Positions 11,654-23,869 are shown, numbered from the stretch's first letter. The stretch: 64,000 bases of DNA from Pictodentalium vernedei (GCA_031216915.1 CM062290.1:379608718-379672717); one strand, 5' to 3'. A program made the numbers and translations. Notes: generated by a model from the letters alone, not told the origin.

Positions 11654-12597
11654 TAAAAGGATTTGGCGCAATTGTAGCAGGAATGGTATGAACTTTACGG
11701 CAGTAGACAGTACTTTGGCTGCTCCCTATATTCTTTGGTCGAAAACGAGCTCGTAGTTTCAAACTCTCATACAAATTTGGGAACACTCAAGAATCTAAGT
11801 GAAAGAACGCTCTTGTGTGTGTTTTTGGTGTTTATACCAAGATTGACATGCTATTTTGCATTTCTCGAAACAATATATACATTGAGCAATGTGACAAACT
11901 ACAGATATTAGGATGTGAATAAAATACGTCAACACAAAAGTGTCATGCAAAAACGTAAACAGACCGTCGCATGTTATGTTTGTCGTAAGAAACCTTAGCT
12001 TCATTTACATATTTTTTTAATTACGATAAGAATACAGAGCGCGACTCGGATTCAACGCCGGGGGGGGGGGGGGGGGGGGGGGGGGGAGATCGATGGCCTC
12101 TGTTGGCGTTTTCCTGTGCTTCATTCTCATCCACGGTGCATTCTGAAACACTCGATGGGCTCCAGCGTGGGTCGTCGATTTTTGTACTCCGTGCTCTGTC
12201 TTAGTATTATCACTGGCTAGTTCGTTGAAATCCGCTGCTGCATGTTATCACATGTATATTTGCGTTTGTATATCGGCCCTTGAATGCAACAATGTGCCAT
12301 CTGCAGTGCTAGAGCATTGTAGATGACATCTGGTTGAACTCGGTAGGCGATATATGCAAAACGTTTACACCTACTGGGAAAAGATGCTAGTCCAACCCAT
12401 TAATTGGCTTCACCTACGCAAAGTGAGGTAAACACCCGAATGTCGGTGTGCACAAGAACTCCTAAACCGTGGTCCCAGAAAAGCTCACTCAAGTCGATAT
12501 GCACTCCACATAAATCAAATATACGGTATGGCAGCCGTGACTGGACATCACTGGCCACTCGCGGATTTCGACCTATCCACGACGACTGTACTGTACA
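11654..12597. other. Unassigned sequence with a poly-G run
   Basis: A poly-G tract of about 28 bases lies at 12059-12086. No gene recognised. Confidence 0.45.
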
Positions 12598-12847
12598 TTA
12601 ACCATTTACCCAACGAATCGGACGCATCCGCCCGTGTAATATGCAAATCCAGCAGTTGAAAATATATTGTTTTTCAAAAAATTTGAAAAAAACATATCAT
12701 ATGACCCCTCGTTGGAACGAGCTTGTCGAGCTCGTACCAACGAGGGGTCATATGATATGGTTTTGTTGAATTTGTTTTTGAAAAATTGGAAAAAATGATA
12801 TTTAAAATAATAAATTTTGATATCATCTGCTTTGGGTAAAGGATTAA
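12598..12847 (-). mobile_element. MITE-2 copy, reverse orientation
   Basis: TTAACCATTTACCCAACG to TGGGTAAAGGATTAA. Central arms CATATCATATGACCCCTCG and GGAACGAGCT are well kept. Confidence 0.85.
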
Positions 12848-13430
12848 ATACTATAAACTTAACAATCCTTGTTCACCCATCTATGTACTATATATAATAA
12901 TCTGTAACACTTTAGTTGGCACAATAATGGTAAACAAAACATTCTCGAATGAAGATGCTCGTACAGACATTTGACTTCATTTTGTAAACATAAGTTGCCT
13001 TCTAAAGTTCCATGTCATCACGTCCCAAAATTACAATAAAGGCTACTTAAAAAAACAAAAAACAAACAGTGTCTACCCAGTTAGGCTCCATAACTGTGAA
13101 ACTAATTCCGCAAGAAATCTAAAAATTGAACTTGGCCTCCATTTCGTGTGATTCAAGAGAAAATGTATCAAATTTTAAATCTTTCCTTCTAAGGGAAATG
13201 CGGGTCTTAAAAATAAGAATGTTTTTTTGTGCAACCATTCGGCATTTTTAAAAATTATTTATATCAAACTTCTGAATTGAGAACCCCTGATTTAGACAAC
13301 AGCAATGTGTAAAAGTTATGAAATTTTAAAACATTATGCCAGAGACAACTGAGGTTATCGTGCAAAGAGTTTGGAGCCTTGTATGGGCTTACCTAAGAGC
13401 AGGAAACCGGTAACATTTATTACTCGTTCT
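12848..13430. other. Unassigned sequence
   Basis: AT-rich; no family or gene recognised. Confidence 0.4.
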
Positions 13431-13438
13431 CATGAATG

Positions 13439-13831
13439 TAGTGGCGGCGCTACGGGGTGGGGGGGGGGGGCATAGGGAGGGGGGGGGGGGGCATTTGCCC
13501 CCCCCCCCCCAAACGAAGGCTTTGCCCCCAGTTGCCCCCACCCCCAACCATCTCGCATGCATTTCTATCCACCCTCACACACAAAGACATTCAGTCACTC
13601 TCTCTCACACACACACACCCCTCTCTTTTTTATTCCCAATAATTTCCCATACACACTTAGTCCAAAGCCTCAGGCTAGCTGATGAACACGTCCAGGCAGT
13701 AGAGATTTAAAGACTCGGGTGCAGATACTTATAAGTTATAATTAAGTTATGAGCCAACAAAGGCATGTCTATCCACATCCCTTGTCTAAAAAAAATTCAC
13801 GGATTTCGCATTATGACAGATGGGAATTATG

Positions 13832-13869
<38 letters not shown>

Positions 13870-14170
13870 GCACAGACCCACCAGACGCGGATCCAGGATT
13901 TTTTGAAAGGAGGACCGCTAATTACCATTACATTTAGTCGAAACTTGGACCCAAAGTCCGTAATATAATTTTTTGGTTTGGTACGTCCACAGGACGTACC
14001 AAACCAAAAAATTATATTACGGACTTTGGGTCCAAGTTTGGACTACCTCATAACAAAGTAATGATATGATCCTTTACGTATTTGCCCCCCTTCATGGGAG
14101 TCTGCCCCCCCCCCCCCCCCCCAATGGTTGCCCCCCCCCCCCCACAAAAAAATTTCTGGCGCCGCCACTG
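13439..14170 (+). mobile_element. hAT-type nonautonomous element with 8-bp target duplication
   Basis: The 732-bp element is flanked by CATGAATG on both sides (13431-13438 and 14171-14178). The ends are TAGTGGCGGCGC and GCGCCGCCACTG, inverted repeats of the CAGTGGCGG type common in hAT transposons. Inside are long G and C runs next to both ends, a (CT)n tract, a second hAT-like stretch (CGCGGATCCAGGATTTTTTG at about 13880) and a perfect hairpin. No transposase frame is present. Confidence 0.8.
13944..14041. repeat. Perfect hairpin with about 47-bp arms
   Basis: Left arm AACTTGGACCCAAAGTCCG through GGTTTGGTACGTCC; the right arm is its exact complement, with a 3-bp loop (ACA). It sits in the hAT-type element and may be an independent foldback insertion. 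Confidence 0.85.
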
Positions 14171-14362
14171 CATGAATGTGGCGGACATACAATTTATTAC
14201 ACACTTGTTCTATGTCATCCCCATCTACAGCAACACTAAACTATTAAAATCTTTTCCGCACAATCGTTGACGGACTATTTTTAAATAGAAGCGAAATTTC
14301 ACTGGAATTTTCTACAAGTCGTGCAACGCAATCACAAATTGAATCGCTAGCGATAGCTGAAA

Positions 14363-14428
14363 ATCGTCCCGTGAGTTCCAATGTGTTCTATGTGTCAGTA
14401 GGCACATAAAACACATTGGAACTCAGGG
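14363..14428. repeat. Hairpin related to 51715-51745
   Basis: Arms GAGTTCCAATGTGTT and AACACATTGGAACTC. The right arm recurs with one change near 51.72 kb. Confidence 0.65.
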
Positions 14429-14564
14429 GATGAAATAGTAACACGGGTTTCCCTCGCAAATTTGTTTAGCAATAAAATGTGTTCTCTTTTTGTTGACAGT
14501 TGTCAAACGAATTGCTGTGTGTCCTTCTAATAATTGTTTATTTTTATAGATGTGAATGCGTGTA

Positions 14565-14733
14565 ATAAACACAGAAAGACACGCGTGTGTGAATGGGTTA
14601 ATCGATATGACACTTGTGCCATCGCGAAAGGATAAAACTCGAGGCCGTCGGCTTCTCATTCTATTCTTCTGCGCTGGCACTCGTGCCATATCGATTAACC
14701 CATTCACACACGCGTGTCGTTCTGTGTGTATAC
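14565..14733. repeat. Foldback with about 45-bp arms
   Basis: Left arm GACACGCGTGTGTGAATGGG then TTAATCGATATG; the right arm is the near-exact complement. The family is unknown. Confidence 0.75.
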
Positions 14734-14859
14734 CTGGACTGGGATTTTCTTGATAAACAGAAGCCCCATGATCTGTCATTAGGCTGAATGAATGTATGAA
14801 TAATTTTATTCAGTAATACAAGCATCAGATAGAAAATAAATATATTATAATCCGTTGTG

Positions 14860-15090
14860 CCTCTGTTGATTTGGATACGAAGATGAGGAACATTATATAT
14901 TAAATTGTAGGTTGTTTTCCTCTCAAAGGGAGATCTTGATGAACAAAATCGATCTAGACAATTTACCTTAAATAACTTGTTATGGTGTTACCCTTCAATC
15001 TCCCTGGCGGAGAACAAAGCTATGTTTTCAGAATTTCGCGAGTTCACAGTGGTTAAAAAAATATTTAAGACAAATTTCTTCCAAATGTTA
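14860..15090 (+). pseudogene. LINE reverse transcriptase C-terminal relic
   Basis: Two frames, joined by a frameshift, give YEDEEHYILNCRLFSSQRE followed by YPSISLAENKAMFSEFREFT. These match the C-terminal region of many LINE ORF2 proteins, where an E--EH-LL-C cysteine/histidine motif precedes a conserved helix. Stop codons and the shift show it is dead. It is too short to assign to CR1, L2 or another clade. It has no preserved 3' tail. Confidence 0.6.
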
Positions 15091-18000
15091 GAAATTAGAT
15101 CTACATGATGACCCCATTTAGAAACTTGGATGGGATGTCTGACTCCAACCCTAGAGTTATTCCTGTGTCAAATCAACCCAATGTGATACTTGGATTTGTT
15201 ACATCCTTCACAAAAAAAAAATTGATTTTGATAGTAATTGCCCTGTATTATGAGATGAATGATATCCTCATTACACAACGCACTTGTACCCGATTGTTGG
15301 TCATTTCATGAATGGTAGGGCGTTTATATAGGTCATGCCCTTTCGTCAAACTCACTTTCGATTAAGTGAAATTGTTTAAAAAAATAATTATGAGGAAATG
15401 CATTGTCTTTAAATACATGATTGCATCACAGGTATGTGGCAAAACCTCTTGCGCTGTCTTCTCGCCATTTATAATAAAAGAAAGCAAACCAGAGTACATA
15501 ATAGTCATATCTGTTGTCATTCGTGTTTGATTTTGTGTTTTGTGGTTTATTTTTTGTGTTGTTTTTTTTTTGTTTTGATTTTTGGTTTTCTTTACTATAT
15601 GCGGTCATTTTTTTAGACGAATACTCACCAACAGATGCAAAAATGTCAAAAAAGATATAAAATGTTTGTAGTGTAGTGTGTGGAGGAAGAACACAAAATA
15701 AAGATACTAGACGGCGTTTAGATGGATGTTTGTGAGACTGGGGTTTGATGTCTAAGTGTTAAATGACTACAAGAGATAATCGTAAAAAAAACATTATGTA
15801 GAAGAATAAAGTCATTGTGCGGAATCGATACGGATTCTTATTTGAATATACAGACACTAGAGCTGCTTAATAACACTCCATTCGCGTAAATATCAGGGAG
15901 ACAAACAAGTCTGTTGGGGTCTTGCCATTTTCTTAAAAAAATATTAAGTCATCTTCGTTAAAAGTTTCCAGCGACTGATGCGGAATAACGCAACACGATG
16001 TACGTGTACATCCATGCAGGTTGCGCTCGCATCGGTACAAGTGTATGTGCATGTATAAACATGCGTGGCTCTCTTTTCCCGATCTTGTGAGAAACTAGAC
16101 ATTTGTTTGCGTGCGTGCGTGCGTGCGTGTTGGTCGAGCCACTGAAATATATTAGTGCTGAAATTATTATCCAAACATCTGTTCCAAAAGATAACACTCG
16201 AGTCTTAAACTGATATACGAAAAATTTTGTGCTTATGTGTGTTTTTCTTTCTAATTTCTCCTGCTTGGCATGCATCTTTACACTCGTGCCTCACCTTTTC
16301 GTCCAGTAGCACGCAACTTCAATCAATAGTTTAACACAAGATTCATTTGAATGGCGATAATTCAGGGGCGGACTAGGCCAAAATAAATATATCGTGGAAT
16401 GTATCGGAGGAGGAGGACCCATTGAAACGTTTGATTTTTCGATCTGAAAGAATGCTGCTGCCTTACCTTTGAGCGGCCAGTGGTAGTCCACATAGAGGGC
16501 GTTTTTGTATCATGTTCGTTGCTCATTCGGGCTCATTCGGGGAACAGGTTGCAATAAGGGGGGGGGGGGGCAGGATCCATCAGTTCTGACCAATGGGAGC
16601 AAATTTTGAGTTTTTCGAACTGAGAGAATGCTTTTCCTTGCGCCTAAGCGATCATTGGGCTACTACACTGCTGGTATGGTGAACGGTCATGTATGTGGAC
16701 TGCCAATGGCAATGAGGCCTTTTCAATATAGCGGTTGTCTAGGTAATCAGACCATTTCGTCTTTTGGTAATTTTCCCTAAATTTCATGCACCAACAGGTC
16801 TTGGTCCGCATCAATTTTGGGGGGTGCATAAAGCTTCCGATCGTGGGCCCCCCGGGAAATTTCTATACGTCCAATACGCCTCTGATAATCCATCCAATGA
16901 AGTAATACTCTGATATTCTTTCATGTTCATAATGGGAGAGAAAAAGCTAAAAGTAATCCTCCACACGCATGTGACTGATAAGTTAAGCATGACGTCGCAG
17001 AATTATGAGTTCCATTTTACTTTGACAATTTAAAAAACTCCCCCGACTTGTGGAGACATTGTCGGTCATTTCGGCTCTTGAACAAAATCGGTTCCAAAGG
17101 TTATTGTTGGCCTGCAATGGCCACGCGCGTCGACAGGATTTCACAGCGGGTGTGGGGGTTGGTGTGCGATTGTCCAGCTTTGATCTTACAGTGAAGCCTT
17201 CGTTTTAATCCACCCGTGGGTGGGTGAAGGGACATAAACGATGTTCAGTTATGCATATACCGGGTGGGTGGGTGATCGAAAAAGCCAAAATACATTAGTT
17301 TCACAACTATGGTTATCTTTTAATGAAGATTGTAAATCTTAACCTGCTGAGTATTTTCAAGATATTTTTCATTAAATCTAGTCATGGCTGTTGTGCAGCA
17401 GCCATAACTAGATTTGATGAAAAATTAATCGAAATGTGAAATAAGAAATTTGGTGATAAAATCCATTCATTTTACAGGGTGAAAATTTTATTATATGTGC
17501 CCAAATTATACTTATTTTGGTGACAAGAGAAACCCTGTGCTGGGCAGGAATACTCGCCAGCAGCATACAAAGAGTTAAAAGCGAAGATATCAACAAATAT
17601 CACATCTATAACAATTTAGGATGCATTTCAGCAAAAAAGCCAACTTATTTGTGGTTTTAGGACCATATAGAACCGTAGTGGAGTTGTTCAGAAGTTGGAA
17701 GAAGAGTTGTAACCTAATTGGTTTGAAACTTTTTAGAAGGTGCCCGCGGAAAAAAATCGTGTGAACTAAAAAATATTATATATTTTCCTCTACATACTCA
17801 AAATAGTTTGCTTTTATAAGACATGATTATTACCTGGCCGATTGATAAATTATATTTGATTGTGACAACCTCTTGTTCACATGTCCTGGCCTTGTTACAG
17901 TTTATAGGAAAGAGTGCCGTCAGACTCTAGTTTCGTCTAGTAAAAATTGAGAACAGAAAAAACAAAATAATTATAAAAATAAACAATTTCAAAATCTTAA

Positions 18001-18481
18001 GTTAATTGACTTCTAAAAATAACGCTAATGCACTGACTCGGACATTATATTTGGATATACGAACCTTTGCAAGCCTAGAGAACTGGGTGTCTGAAATACG
18101 AAGTTCAACTGTTAATATGACTACACACATATAACGCGAACCAGAGGCCTCTAGCATCATCTGGACTGATCGGGAGGCCTATTTGGGGATTTTTTAACTG
18201 GATGAGTGCTAGAAGCCACTATCAGGTCTTTAAAAAATGAATGGACCAGAGAAAAGCCAATATTTTCATTGCTCACGTTTCATCCTCAGTCAAACGCTGA
18301 TATTATTTTGTTTTATCACAAATTATTGAAGAGTGCCTATGGGCACTCTTCAATAATTTGTAATGAAACAAACATTGATGAACAATTTCAGACCACCAAA
18401 AATAATGGAGCGTTCAACATGTTAATGAAGTTTTCAGTAATCGGGTTATGCCCTTCAGACCACGTGAAAACAATAATCGGG
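15091..18481. other. Unassigned 3.4-kb stretch with two hairpins
   Basis: Holds a (GTGC)n run near 16110, a poly-G run near 16560, and hairpins at 17365-17427 (TTTTTCATTAAATCTAGT and near-complement) and 18313-18362 (AATTATTGAAGAGTGCC and exact complement). Frames of about 100 codons show no similarity I recognise. Confidence 0.4.
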
Positions 18482-18820
18482 AGCTCGGTGGCTCAGTGGT
18501 TACAGCATTGGACTTGAAACCGAAAGGTGGACGGTTCGTTCCTGACCAGCAGTAACTCCGTTGTTTCCTTGGATAAGACACTTAATCCCAGTAGCCCACG
18601 TGAGGGTACGGTGGCGCTGTGTGTACTACACGCCGATCGTACACTAGCATTAAACCGCTGCTTGCTCTGCTTGTGTGAAGTACGTAAGTGTGAGAGTCTG
18701 ACGGTGTCTCTTCCATGCTCGGTGTTTCTCACCGGTACTCCGGTTTCCCCACCATCAAAACTTTCCGGCAGGATGTGACCCTGTTTGTTGAAAGTGTCGT
18801 TAAACCCCAATAAACAAAGA
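18482..18820 (+). mobile_element. SINE-B with tRNA-like head, complete
   Basis: Head GGTGGCTCAGTGGTTACAGC and GACGGTTCGTTCCTG, then TTTCCTTGGATAAGACAC, the body, and tail GTCGTTAAACCCCAATAAA. Confidence 0.85.
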
Positions 18821-19542
18821 CAACAAAAATTTAACAAAGTTGGATTAGTCCATTACCTCCCATTTTGCCCCTAAAATGTGCAACAGCATAGGGACTGCTT
18901 GTGAATCTTTCATCCAGCTGTGTTACCATTGGAAGTCCATGGTAGCTAGATGGGCGTTCAACAGTTTATTAGTTGACGCTGCTAGTTGATGCCCAGATTT
19001 ATGGACTGATCGAGCCTAATTTAGGAATAGTGAAGATCAGTCAATAAATTGGGCAGGCTCAGTCACCGATAAATGGATGCTTTCTTCACTCCACAAAAAG
19101 CTTTTGTTACAGTTGTTGCTATGTCCATTGTTCGGAGCAAAGTTTATGCTATAATAAGCAAAACCAGTATGTAGCTATCACAAACCAGTGAATACCATTG
19201 AAACAATGGTGTTCAAAGATGACAATGTCTCTGTGCACTACATCCACGATTGGCTTGGGGGGTGTTGGGAATCACTGCCCACGGCAAGGTAGGACACAAT
19301 TAAGGGGTTAAAACTGACCAGAATAACATGTAGTGCTCCTTGAGTGGGTGGTCCCCCAAATTCGGGTAAACATTTTGTTTCCTTGTGGGGTAGGTGGATC
19401 CTCTATGTGGGCACATGCAAACAAAAGGGCATACCTTCCAGTAATTTTTGACGCTTCTCCAGCCACACGTCTGCATGTAATTGGTCTTTACAATCTACAT
19501 TTTGTTCAAGCTGTGTGCCATACTCTGCGTTTTCTTTTCTTA
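18821..19542. other. Unassigned sequence
   Basis: No family or gene recognised. Confidence 0.4.
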
Positions 19543-19793
19543 TTAACCCTTTACCAAACATGGAAAGCAGACGACACTTGCAAAAAAAATTCTTGAATAA
19601 CTAATTTTTTTCATTTTTTGTCTCAAAAACATAGGTTATGACCCCTCGTTGGAACGAGCTCGACGAGCTCGTTCCAACGAGGGGTCATAACCTATGTTTT
19701 TGAGACAAAACATGAAAATATTTTGAAAATTAATTGGCGATTTTTGAGAATAGCGCTGGCCGGTTTTGGCCGTTACGTTGGGTAAAGGGTTAA
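19543..19793 (+). mobile_element. MITE-1, near-consensus copy
   Basis: Both TTAA ends are intact, and a perfect central palindrome runs out from GAGCTCGACGAGCTC through the CATAGGTTATGACCCC arms. Almost identical to 24639 and 48347, so recent or well conserved. Confidence 0.92.
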
Positions 19794-19849
19794 TGTAATG
19801 CAATGGTTTCCTTTCTAATTTGCCGAAGGTGTGCCCAATGTTATTATGT

Positions 19850-20620
19850 TTTCTGCTTTATAATGAGCTCTATCACGTGATCTCATGATCTCATCCTCTT
19901 CGGTATTGAAAACAGTATCCAGTATTTACCCATGGGTCGAATAAGTGCTGTTTTCTTTGGGATATATTTGTTGGGACGAATCTATGATATAGTTGTTCGG
20001 CATTCATTTCATTTATATCACTATTAAAAGAGTGATCTTAAAATGTTTGTGAGAAATAGGTGCGTAACTGGCTTATGTCCATCCATTTGTAATTTCTGAC
20101 TCTTCTCTGGAAAAGTTTATTACGGGGATTTTGTAATTTTGGGACTACTCCACTTGCGTGGTGAAAAGGTGTGTTATGAAGCATTTTTCAACAAGATGTT
20201 TCCAGGATACAAGAGTAAGAACTATTAGACTCCATGAGTGGTGGGTAATACGAGTAGGCGACCCTATTACTTATGTCACAATAAATTAGCTTTCCTGCTG
20301 TGTCATTTTTAGATGTGAATTCATGGGGAAGTTAGCTAAAGTTAAAGTCGCCTATTAAAATACATTTTAATGACATATCCGATCCGGTTACTTGAATCGA
20401 GTACTCAATAAAGTATCATTACATATTGTCACCAGCAGGTGGCCTGTATATAACACTCAGAATATTCTTAATTCTGGAGTAGTACTTTAGTCTAGGTTAA
20501 TTCCAAGCCCGATGGTTCTAAATCGAGTGGTCGTTTGAAAACTGTTGTTTGACGTTATGTTCACAGCAAAACCACCACCCACACTACGATTTCGGCGTCT
20601 ACGCAGACGGGTGTGACACC
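19850..20620 (-). pseudogene. LINE ORF2 endonuclease-domain relic
   Basis: Minus-strand translation, broken by stops and shifts, shows the landmarks of an APE-type LINE endonuclease in order: GGGFAVNI, then VIYRPPAGD (in two frames), CILIGDFNFS, and PTRITHHSWSLI, the usual PTR-----LID segment. Sequence down to about 19.85 kb may continue into the linker before the reverse transcriptase. It stops just before the tandem segmental duplication starts at 20633. It cannot be active. Confidence 0.6.
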
Positions 20621-20879
20621 GTGACATCTCAATAGTAAAGCATGCATAACTCGAAATAGTATGTTATTATGTTATTAAAACGAAAACGGCTCAGTTTCGT
20701 TTTTTCATTTCGTTTCGGCGATAAAATTGATAGCGGAAGTACCGCCCAATGATGCTCGTGTAAACAAAAACAGATCCGCTCCTATGTACGTCTGGTGCTC
20801 AGTAAAATCGAGAAAAAATAATAGCGGCTCTTTACAATCTGACGATCATGGTATAAATAAAATATACCCAAAGTATTTT

Positions 20880-20980
20880 GGTGTACCAAATGTTCACCAC
20901 TCGTGGTGAAGTGGTGCTAACCGAAGGCTCGCGGTCAACACCACTTCACCACTCGTGATGAACATTTGGTACACCAAGCT
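20880..20980. repeat. Foldback built on CACCACTCGTGGTGAAGTGG
   Basis: Arms begin GTGTACCAAATGTTCACC and end GGTGAACATTTGGTACAC with minor mismatches. Copies at 23756-23856 and, more diverged, at 23009-23110. Confidence 0.85.
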
Positions 20981-20984
20981 ACTA

Positions 20985-21115
20985 TGGGTATATTCTTTAT
21001 TTGATTCATCGTGTTCTGTGCAGATTTCATGAAAAATAATTACCTAATTTATACTTTATATTTTTCATCGCCGCAATATAACCTTAGATGCTTATGTGCC
21101 TTCTAGCATCAATAA
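20985..21115 (+). mobile_element. LINE 3' tail relic
   Basis: The run ATCGCCGCAATATAACCTTAG followed by AATAAGTAATAAATA parallels the tail of the RNase H LINE at 47.34-47.57 kb (GTCGCCACGATATAGTCTTAG, CAATAAATAATAAATA). Confidence 0.55.
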
Positions 21116-21758
21116 GTAATAAATATTTATCATTATCAAGCGTCAGCCTCGTATTTTTAATCTGAAGATATTTGGTAGTCTTCCCTAAAACAGACTTTGT
21201 GTCGATTCTAAACGCTAAGGTGGTGCTGGATTGTAAAAGCGGGCCGTAATGTTGACAGAAATAATTAGAAATCATAGTTTGATCAATGTATTATTTCAGA
21301 GGAAATCAATTATCCAACACCATTCTCTGAAATTTTAGTTTCCCGCAAATCATCATCAAATAGCTCACATTACGAAAATATCGTTCGCAATTCGTCTAAT
21401 AAACAATCGTGACGTCATAGTTCAACGTCGACGTAATGACATTGTTAGTGATTTCGTTTCAGAAGTAGAAATGATTTTCTGCATACCTAAGACAATTTAC
21501 TCTTTTACATCGAAAACATAGCCTATGACCCCTCATTGGAACGATCTTTCATCGACCTCGTTTCCATGAGGGATCATAAGCTGTGCTTTCGAGGCAAAAT
21601 TACTGTCAGTTCGGCACAAAAATTTAAACAGGTCCTCGATAAACCTCGGTTCAATGGATTTTAGTGAAATTGGTTAAGAAATTTCATATCAAAAGTGACT
21701 CATTAGAAATCCTCTATTCACTGAATTTATTTACAAATATAAAGTAAATACAGAACAA

Positions 21759-22010
21759 TTAACCCTTTACCTAACATGAAAAGCAGACGACACTTGCAAA
21801 AAAAAATTCTTGAATAACTATTTTTTTTCATTTTTTGTCTCAAAAACATAGGTTATGACCCCTCATTGGAACGAGCTCGACGAGCTCGTTCCAATGAGGG
21901 GTCATAACCTATGTTTTTGAGACAAAAAATGAAAAATTATATAAAATTATTAGGCGATTTTTGAGAATAGCGCTGGCCGGTTTTGGCCATTACGTTGGGT
22001 AAAGGGTTAA
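21759..22010 (+). mobile_element. MITE-1 copy (duplication copy A)
   Basis: Intact TTAA ends and a perfect central palindrome. Confidence 0.92.
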
Positions 22011-22146
22011 AAGAGATGTAGTAGACAAAGTATTAACACTTTTGGAAAACAAATATATAACAAATTCAAAATATGTACAATGTATTAACAGACCTGCTTA
22101 TTCTGAAGCAAATGACTGGCAAAAATTTGCTGACATGAACATCATT

Positions 22147-22497
22147 GTTTATTTATTTATTGGGGTTTAACGACACTTTCGACAGGCAAGGTCACCAATA
22201 ATCGGACAGTTTTACATGTGGAGGAAGTCGGAGTACCGGTGGAGAACCACCGAAGAACAGGCGAGTTATGTCACACCCGACGTACCAACAAGGCACAAGC
22301 AGGGTTAGCACTGCTTGAAGGCGAGTGTAGCATCGATGTGCAGTACGCCATAGTACACAACGCCAGGGTGCCCGCACGTGGGTAATCGGGATTTTGTGCC
22401 TTGCCCAGGGGCACTATGCAGTTATCCCTGATGGGGATCGAAATGTGGACCATTACGTTTGAACTCTAATATCATAATCACTGTGCCATCGCGCTAC
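22147..22497 (-). mobile_element. SINE-B (duplication copy A)
   Basis: The plus strand shows TTTATTTATTGGGGTTTAAC (tail complement), body, and TCACTGTGCCATCGCGCTACC (head complement). Shared with copy B at 25041. Confidence 0.82.
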
Positions 22498-22505
22498 CAA
22501 CGTAG

Positions 22506-22756
22506 TTAATTTTACCTAACGTAACGCCCAAAACCGGCCTGCGCTATTCACAAAAGTCGCCAATTAATTTTCAGTATTTGTTTCATGTTTTGGCTAAAAA
22601 CAGAAAGGTTATGACCCCTCTGTGGAACGAGCTCGACGAGCTCGTCCCCAAGAGGGGTCATAACCTATGTTTTTGAGACAAAATGTGAAAAAAATTAGCT
22701 ATTCAAGAATTTTGTTTGCACATGTCGTCTGCTTTTCATGTTAGGTAAAGGGTTAA
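22506..22756 (-). mobile_element. MITE-1, reversed (duplication copy A)
   Basis: Ends in CATGTTAGGTAAAGGGTTAA; the left end is mutated to TTAATTTTACC. Core GAGCTCGACGAGCTC kept. Confidence 0.85.
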
Positions 22757-23010
22757 ATAACGCTGACGTGCACACTGTTAGTCTTCTAATCCGTTTCGAA
22801 TTTTTCAACAAGAGGTATCAAAGCTCGTAAAAGGGATACGATTGCTTGAATGGTTACAACAACATCCGTAGGACAGTTTAAGACTCAAAATGGCCATCGA
22901 GGCAAAAAAGTCTGATAAGGGAGGGGGGGGGGGGGTGGTAGAATATATGAGAATTATGAACATTGATGAAAATTTAAAATATTTCATGCAGTTGGGTACG
23001 GGAAAGAGTG

Positions 23011-23509
23011 TACCAACTGTTCATAACTCGTGGTGAAGTGGTGTTAACACCACGAGTAGTGAAGTGTGTTAACATAACTTCACTACTCATGGTGAACATT
23101 TGGTAGACCAAGCTACTATGGGTATGTTCTATATCTATTCAACAGGTTGATTTACAGAGTAGTCTTTAAACAATTCGTCTCATCATCCCTTTACTGCTTT
23201 TACTTCTCATATGTTATACCATGATTACTTAATCTACTATATATGAAAAGCCTATGATATAAATTTTAGCTTTACACACCAACCCTGATGAGCACGCCAG
23301 CAATGGGATTTCAATAGTAAAAATTTACACCTACAGTAGAACTACATCCCCGTTGACCTTTGGTGGCGTCGACCTGAATCCAAACTTATCTAAATTTATC
23401 GCACGTCGCCTCGCGAAGAGTGAAATGGAAATGGCAATTATTTATTACGTTTTTGAATAGGTTTACCTCAGAAGATGCCAATAATTAACAAACATGCATT
23501 GTCTCATGT
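23011..23509. other. Spacer between duplication copies
   Basis: Contains a diverged copy of the foldback (to about 23110) and a LINE 3' segment (about 23138-23280, starting TTCAACAGGTTGATTTA as in the 47.3-kb LINE). A (G)n run in copy A lies just upstream at 22921-22935. Confidence 0.55.
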
Positions 23510-23869
23510 TAGTAAAGCATGCATAACTCTAAATAGTATGTTATTATGTTATTAAAACGAAAACGGCTCAGTTTCTTTTTTTCATTTCGTTTCGGCGATA
23601 AAATTGATAGCGGAAGTACCGCCCAACGATGCTCGTGTAAACAAAAACAGATCCGCTCCTATGTACGTCTGGTGCTCAGTAAAATCGAGAAAAAATAATA
23701 GTGACTCTTTAAAATCTGACGATCATGGTATAAATAAAATATACCCAAAGTATGTTGGTGTACCAAATGTTCACCACTCGTGGTGAAGTGGTGCTAACCG
23801 AAGGCTCGCGGTCAACACCACTTCACCACTCGTGGTGAACATTTGGTACACCAAGCTACTATGGGTATA

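Larger units (their letters stand above)
20633..23010. repeat. Segmental duplication, copy A
   Basis: Begins AGTAAAGCATGCATAACTC and ends GGGAAAGAGTG. It contains, in order, a foldback, a LINE 3' tail relic, MITE-1, SINE-B and a reversed MITE-1. All recur in the same order in copy B (23510-25874), offset about 2.87 kb. Confidence 0.9.

Noticed and set aside
14423..14779. 118-codon frame on the minus strand
   Set aside because: It runs through both arms of a foldback, which makes mirrored frames on both strands; no domain is recognisable.
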